Positions 6,634-10,119 of a stretch of 10,119 nucleotides of DNA are shown here, in pieces; the first letter of the stretch is position 1, and every line of letters starts with the position of its first letter. The notes under the pieces are model-generated. The model had not been told where the DNA came from, made no database searches, and was given only the letters and a program-made list of their open reading frames with translations. A program made the position numbers and the translations under genes. This DNA comes from an uncultured Bacteroidales bacterium (GTDB lineage Bacteria > Bacteroidota > Bacteroidia > Bacteroidales > UBA932): positions 1 through 10,119 of the forward strand of contig CALCHD010000205.1 in the NCBI GenBank assembly GCA_937901105.1, written 5' to 3'.

Positions 6634-8056
6634 TGTGCAGTTCTATAAATTTTTCAGTATTGCAAGAAAGGGCAAGGAGATTGGCCAGCGATGTGCAGTA
6701 TTCCCATTTTGCAAGGTTGAGGGCGGTTGTGGCTTTGGTGAGGGAAGCTCTTGCTGCCACCACATCTGTAGGGGTGGCCATCCCCTCTGCAAACCCTTTC
6801 TCCCTCTCTTTCAACAGTTCACGGGCTAATGAACAGGCCTGTTCCAATGTGTTTATATTGTACAGGGCATCAGCCATTCTGCTACGCAAGGCAAGGGCGG
6901 CAGTAATGAGTTCCTGCTCCGTTTGAGCAATGGCATATCCCATCTGTTCTTGTTGGAGCCTGCGCTCCTTTATGTTGTTTTCGCGGGCAGTTCCGTTGAA
7001 AATCTCCCACTGCATTGCAGCTCCAATAGTGGTGCGAGGAGAGAGGTTCTTCGGGAGGTTCCAGGAGTGGATGTTCTGCTTGGCAAACAGCGCAATGTCC
7101 GGGAAAAAATCGCCTTTGGCAATCATCTCCTGGCTGTGCAGAATCTCCTGCTGGGTACGGAGGATACCCAATGCGGCATTCTCCTGCAGAATCTCCTCAT
7201 TCATTGAATAAATATCCGGAAGAGAATCAATTGAGAAGAATCTTCCCGACAGTTCCACCTGTTGCAGCCTCTTCCCCAAAACGGTCCCAAGGGCATTGAG
7301 GGCAACACTCTCCTGGCTTATGGAAGTCTCATATTCCCGTTCTGCCTCTTTGAGGGCCACCTCGGCTATAAGGAACTCGGCCTTGTTGATGAATCCCTCC
7401 TGGAAAAGGCGGGTGGCGTTGAAGTGCAGGTGCTTGCAGAAGTTGAGGTTTTCCTGCTGCATGGATATGGTTTCCCCACTCAATTTGAGGGTGTAGTAAG
7501 CATTCAGCATCAGAGCAGTCTGGGCATTCTCTGCAAGCTTTTTCATCTGCTGTGCAGTGGCCTCCAGCCCGCGCCCTATCTTTGACGCATAAATCCTCTT
7601 TCCCCCGGTTATCAGTGGCCATATGGCTACCGCATCTATGGTGGCAATATCTTGCTTGATGACAGGAAGTGAGAGGGGCTTGCCTGCAATGGAGGAGACA
7701 ATCTGCTGCAGTTGGGGCAGCAGCATCTCAATTTGCGGGATCATCTGTACAAGCCCTTGTGCCAGGTCTTGTGCAGCACCTCCCAAGTCTGCTTCAACAG
7801 AAATCTCATTTGAAAAATGAAAATACCCTCCCGCAATACTTATGTTGGGATACCAGGCGGAGTTGAGCTGCCGTTTTTGAGCCTTGGCAACCTCTGTTCC
7901 AGCATCTGCGCTCCTGATAATATTGCTGTTGGAATTGAGAATTGCTGCCGCATCTTCAAGTGACAAAGTATCACTCTGTGCTGCAAGTTGCAACGGGACC
8001 ATCAGGGTGGCGGCAAGGAGCCCCAGGACAGCGGCTTTGGGGATAGGTCTGTTCAT
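6623..8056 (-). CDS. TolC-family outer membrane efflux protein
   Basis: This is the outer membrane channel of the tripartite exporter. The 477-residue product starts with a signal peptide (basic MNRPIPK, hydrophobic core about 8-25, probable cleavage after LAAQ at 24-27). The mature part shows the two-repeat plan of the family. Long alpha-helical stretches (about 30-68, 157-262, 285-312, 358-465) are separated by beta segments. Each repeat carries the characteristic turn at the beta-strand/helix boundary: WPLITGGKR at 146-154 and WEIFNGTAREN at 350-360. LGTVLG at 256-261 is the typical Bacteroidota end of the first helical repeat. Residues 91-130, in the first beta hairpin, form a Gln/Leu/Ile-rich stretch that looks like an enlarged outer loop. 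It is the first gene of the operon and overlaps the adaptor by 11 nt. No lipobox Cys is present near the signal peptide. Confidence 0.93.
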   Translation of the reverse strand: MNRPIPKAAVLGLLAATLMVPLQLAAQSDTLSLEDAAAILNSNSNIIRSADAGTEVAKAQKRQLNSAWYPNISIAGGYFHFSNEISVEADLGGAAQDLAQGLVQMIPQIEMLLPQLQQIVSSIAGKPLSLPVIKQDIATIDAVAIWPLITGGKRIYASKIGRGLEATAQQMKKLAENAQTALMLNAYYTLKLSGETISMQQENLNFCKHLHFNATRLFQEGFINKAEFLIAEVALKEAEREYETSISQESVALNALGTVLGKRLQQVELSGRFFSIDSLPDIYSMNEEILQENAALGILRTQQEILHSQEMIAKGDFFPDIALFAKQNIHSWNLPKNLSPRTTIGAAMQWEIFNGTARENNIKERRLQQEQMGYAIAQTEQELITAALALRSRMADALYNINTLEQACSLARELLKEREKGFAEGMATPTDVVAARASLTKATTALNLAKWEYCTSLANLLALSCNTEKFIELHNEN

Positions 8057-8154
8057 TGTTCCAATGTTTTATGGAGAAATACAATCGGGAAGAAAAATTG
8101 TTGAATGTGGCACTGTTTTTGTTTTTTGCAGGTAAACTGTTAAACTGCCTTATT
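8057..8154 (+). other. Divergent intergenic region between the exporter operon and the exported protein
   Basis: This 98-bp gap lies between two start codons pointing away from each other, so it must hold the promoters for both directions. I find no full TAnnTTTG match on either strand. Visible elements are a T-rich plus-strand stretch (8115-8128) and a direct repeat TAAACTG at 8133-8139 and 8141-8147, one copy every 8 bp just before the plus-strand gene. The repeat might be an operator or chance. The plus-strand reading frame stays open through this gap, but it would need a TTG or non-signal-peptide start. Confidence 0.4.
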
Positions 8155-8808
8155 ATGAGAAAATCTTTTTTTGTTGCTGTGGCATTGCTCTTTTTGTTGC
8201 AGTTTTTGCCTGGCAGATTGGGTGCTACCGGGTTTGCTGCAGATGCAATTTACATAAACGGGGAGAAGTGGGATCTGTATGCATGGCCAGTGAACAAAAT
8301 GTATAGCGGGAGGCTGGAGAAATTTCTTAATGACAGGAGGGGAACAGCTGAGATAAGTCATACCATGGCGAACCCTTCCGGATATAATTGCACCTGGGAA
8401 ATCAAGGACGGGAAGATATATCTAAGGGAGGTTGTAGTGGATATGTATGATCCTGAAGGTGAGAGGGAGCTGAAGGTTGTATATCCTGCAGATTCCCTTA
8501 AAAGTGTATTCATGGAGAGCTGTACCAGAAAAGGGATATGTGCAGATTGGGTAAATGGAAATCTGGTCGCAGGCAGGGGAAAGCTGGTGGCGTATGAGCA
8601 TATGGGCTTCAACAGGACTGCCCAGTTTCAAGTGCATTTCAATGTTGAGAATGGGAAAGTTGTTGACAGCTCCTTGAGACGGTATAGAAAAATCTCCAAA
8701 ATAGTGAAAATAATGAAGGAGAAAGATGGCAGGATGCAGGATGGCTATGCTGGAATACGGGGTGTGACATATATAACTTTGCAGCGAAATTTTTGTAAAG
8801 GTCAGTAG
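8155..8808 (+). CDS. Uncharacterised exported protein with four cysteines
   Basis: I do not recognise a named family. The 217-residue product starts with a classical signal peptide: MRK, hydrophobic core at 5-18, and likely cleavage near 26-30 (GFAAD). I chose ATG 8155 because it places this signal at the N terminus; the frame is open back to 8056 but earlier starts would bury it. The mature part contains YINGEKWDLYAWPV (33-46), YNCTWEIKDGKIYL (77-90) and GKLVAYEHMG (142-151), a pattern of short beta strands suggesting a compact beta-rich domain. I recall similar blocks in other small exported Bacteroidota proteins without a function, but could not check. Cysteines are at 79, 123, 129 and 214, so two disulfides are possible. 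The C-terminal part is Lys/Arg-rich (175-193). It is divergent from the exporter operon, so a shared regulatory region is possible but a functional link is unproven. Confidence 0.8.
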   Translation: MRKSFFVAVALLFLLQFLPGRLGATGFAADAIYINGEKWDLYAWPVNKMYSGRLEKFLNDRRGTAEISHTMANPSGYNCTWEIKDGKIYLREVVVDMYDPEGERELKVVYPADSLKSVFMESCTRKGICADWVNGNLVAGRGKLVAYEHMGFNRTAQFQVHFNVENGKVVDSSLRRYRKISKIVKIMKEKDGRMQDGYAGIRGVTYITLQRNFCKGQ

Positions 8809-8811
8809 GGT

Positions 8812-8837
8812 TTTGTGCAAAAAATGTATTATTTTTG
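8812..8837 (+). promoter_or_regulatory. Candidate lysS promoter (perfect -7 box)
   Basis: TATTTTTG at 8830-8837 is a full match to the Bacteroidota -7 consensus TAnnTTTG recognised by the housekeeping sigma factor. TTTG at 8812-8815 could be the -33 element, but the 14-nt separation is shorter than the usual 17-23. A start of transcription around 8842-8846 would give a 5' leader of about 55-60 nt. That leader contains a weak inverted repeat, CCCG...CGGG at 8851-8867, too short to call a riboswitch or T-box. Confidence 0.55.
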
Positions 8838-8900
8838 TATTTCTTATATTCCCGGAGAATTGTCGGGAGCTAAATAATTGATAATTAAAATAATACATAT

Positions 8901-10119
8901 ATGGAATTGAATTTGAACGAGCAGGAGCAGAACAGACGCAATGCTCTTGTACAGATGAGGGAGCTTGGCATTGAGCCTTATCCGGCTGCAATGTTTCCTG
9001 TAAATGCTACAACAGAGGATATCAGGGAGAGATATAACCCTGAGGAGGGCAATTTTGCAGATGTTGTGATTGCCGGCCGTATAATGAGCCGCCGTATCAT
9101 GGGCGCAGCTGCTTTCATTGAGCTTATGGATGAGAGCGGAAGGGTACAGGTATATGTTAAGAGAGACGAGATTTGCCCTGGTGAGGACAAGACCCTTTAC
9201 AATACAGTTTTCAAGAAATTGCTTGATATTGGAGATATTGTTGGTATCAAAGGTTTTGCATTTGTTACCCAGACCGGCCAGAAATCGGTGCATGCAAAAG
9301 AGCTTACCGTGTTGAGCAAATCTTTGAGAGTTCTTCCTATCGTTAAGGAGAAGGATGGAGAGGTGTTTGACGCATTCTCAGATCCTGAGTTGAGATACCG
9401 CCAGAGATATGTGGATTTGATTGTTAACCCTCAGGTTAGGGAGACATTCATGAAGAGGTCAAAGATTATCTCTACAATGCGCCGTTTCTTTGATGAGAGA
9501 GGCTGCCTTGAGGTGGAGACCCCAATCCTTCAGCCTATTCCTGGAGGTGCAACTGCAAGGCCGTTCATTACCCACCACAATACTTTGGACATGCCGCTTT
9601 ATTTGCGTATTGCAAATGAGCTTTATCTGAAACGTCTTATCGTTGGCGGTTATAACGGTGTGTATGAGTTTGCAAAGAACTTCCGTAACGAGGGTATGGA
9701 CAGAACCCATAACCCTGAGTTTACCTGTATGGAGATTTATGTTGCATACAAGGACTACAACTGGATGATGGATTTTGTGGAGGAGATGCTTGCAACTGTT
9801 GCACAGGCTGTAAATGGAACTACCAAGGTAAACATCAACGGTACAGAGGTTGATTTTGCTGCAGGTTACAGAAGACTTCCTATGCTTGAGGCAATTAAGG
9901 AGTATGCAGGTGTTGACATTGCAGGCATGAGCGAGGCAGAGTTGAGGGAGACTTGCAAAAAGCTTCATGTTGAGGTTGATGAGAAGATGGGTGAGGGCAA
10001 GCTTATTGATGCAATCTTTGGCGAGTACTGCGAGAAACATCTTGTACAGCCTACATTCATTACAGATTACCCTGTTTCAATGTCTCCGCTTACAAAACGC
10101 CACAGAAGCAACCCTAACC
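8901..10119 (+). CDS. lysS: Lysyl-tRNA synthetase, class II, N-terminal part (3' end outside window)
   Basis: LysS attaches lysine to tRNA-Lys using ATP. The 406 codons present begin MELNLNEQEQNRRNALVQMR. The anticodon-binding OB fold follows at about 53-140 (VVIAGRIMSRRIMGAAAFIE at 55-74). DPELRYRQRYVDLI at 161-174 leads into the class II catalytic core. Motif 1 surrounds FFDERGCLEVETPILQP (196-212), continuing into the conserved GGATARPF at 215-222. LYLRIANELYLKRLIVGG is at 233-250. Motif 2 is FRNEGMDRTHNPEFT at 261-275. Motif 3 and the C-terminal end lie beyond the right edge; I recall Bacteroidota enzymes as a little over 500 residues. The start is unambiguous and is preceded by an AT-rich stretch without a Shine-Dalgarno. 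No frameshift is seen in the part present. Confidence 0.97.
   Translation, partial: MELNLNEQEQNRRNALVQMRELGIEPYPAAMFPVNATTEDIRERYNPEEGNFADVVIAGRIMSRRIMGAAAFIELMDESGRVQVYVKRDEICPGEDKTLYNTVFKKLLDIGDIVGIKGFAFVTQTGQKSVHAKELTVLSKSLRVLPIVKEKDGEVFDAFSDPELRYRQRYVDLIVNPQVRETFMKRSKIISTMRRFFDERGCLEVETPILQPIPGGATARPFITHHNTLDMPLYLRIANELYLKRLIVGGYNGVYEFAKNFRNEGMDRTHNPEFTCMEIYVAYKDYNWMMDFVEEMLATVAQAVNGTTKVNINGTEVDFAAGYRRLPMLEAIKEYAGVDIAGMSEAELRETCKKLHVEVDEKMGEGKLIDAIFGEYCEKHLVQPTFITDYPVSMSPLTKRHRSNPN

Noticed and set aside
8056..8154. N-terminal extension of the plus-strand exported protein, starting at TTG 8056 or ATG 8071
   Set aside because: It would place about 28-33 residues before a classical signal peptide and would start directly against the divergent tolC-like start codon. 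ATG 8155 is a better start.
8851..8867. Inverted repeat CCCG...CGGG in the lysS leader as a riboswitch or T-box
   Set aside because: Only four base pairs, the leader is about 60 nt, and there is no T-box sequence or terminator hairpin.
8422..8991. Minus-strand open frame of 189 codons spanning the end of the exported protein and the start of lysS
   Set aside because: It overlaps two supported plus-strand genes and the lysS promoter, and its translation has no recognisable features.
9459..10040. Minus-strand open frame of 193 codons opposite lysS
   Set aside because: It lies wholly within lysS on the opposite strand, is rich in Cys, Leu and His in a way typical of antisense frames, and has no recognisable domain.

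Overview
The window looks like a chromosomal segment from a member of the Bacteroidota, probably Bacteroidales. EtfB, PurA, SSB and LysS all read like Bacteroidales proteins. Start codons lack Shine-Dalgarno sequences and have AT-rich upstream stretches instead. A perfect Bacteroidota-type -7 box (TAnnTTTG) lies upstream of lysS. No rRNA, tRNA, CRISPR array, insertion sequence or phage gene is visible.

Layout, left to right. (1) 1-532, minus strand: the N-terminal 177 codons of etfB, the electron transfer flavoprotein beta subunit, running off the left edge. (2) 533-728: a non-coding gap holding a 12-bp perfect hairpin with a T6 tract, read as the purA terminator. (3) 729-1991 and 2029-2460, minus: purA (purine synthesis) and ssb (DNA replication and repair), 37 nt apart. 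(4) 2461-2577: a gap with two small hairpins and a T8 tract downstream of aroE, plus a possible ssb promoter. (5) 2578-8056, minus: four tightly packed genes in transcription order TolC-like outer membrane factor, HlyD-like periplasmic adaptor, a 735-residue ABC-2 permease, and aroE (shikimate dehydrogenase). Junctions are an 11-nt overlap, a 2-nt gap and a 13-nt gap, so one transcript is likely. (6) 8057-8154: a divergent intergenic region. (7) 8155-8808, plus: an unrecognised exported protein of 217 residues. (8) 8809-8900: the lysS promoter region. (9) 8901-10119, plus: the first 406 codons of lysS (class II lysyl-tRNA synthetase), running off the right edge.

The most interesting part is the tripartite exporter. 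Its permease is one polypeptide made of two homologous ABC-2 halves (about 1-375 and 376-735), so the membrane dimer is covalently pre-assembled. No ATP-binding subunit is encoded beside it or within it. The adaptor and outer membrane factor would carry substrate from the inner membrane to the outside; the substrate cannot be read from the sequence. Linkage of the shikimate-pathway gene aroE to the 3' end of this operon is unexplained. The etfB fragment has Leu and Arg codon choice clearly unlike lysS at the other end, so either a native difference, a transfer or an assembly join near 533-728 should be considered.
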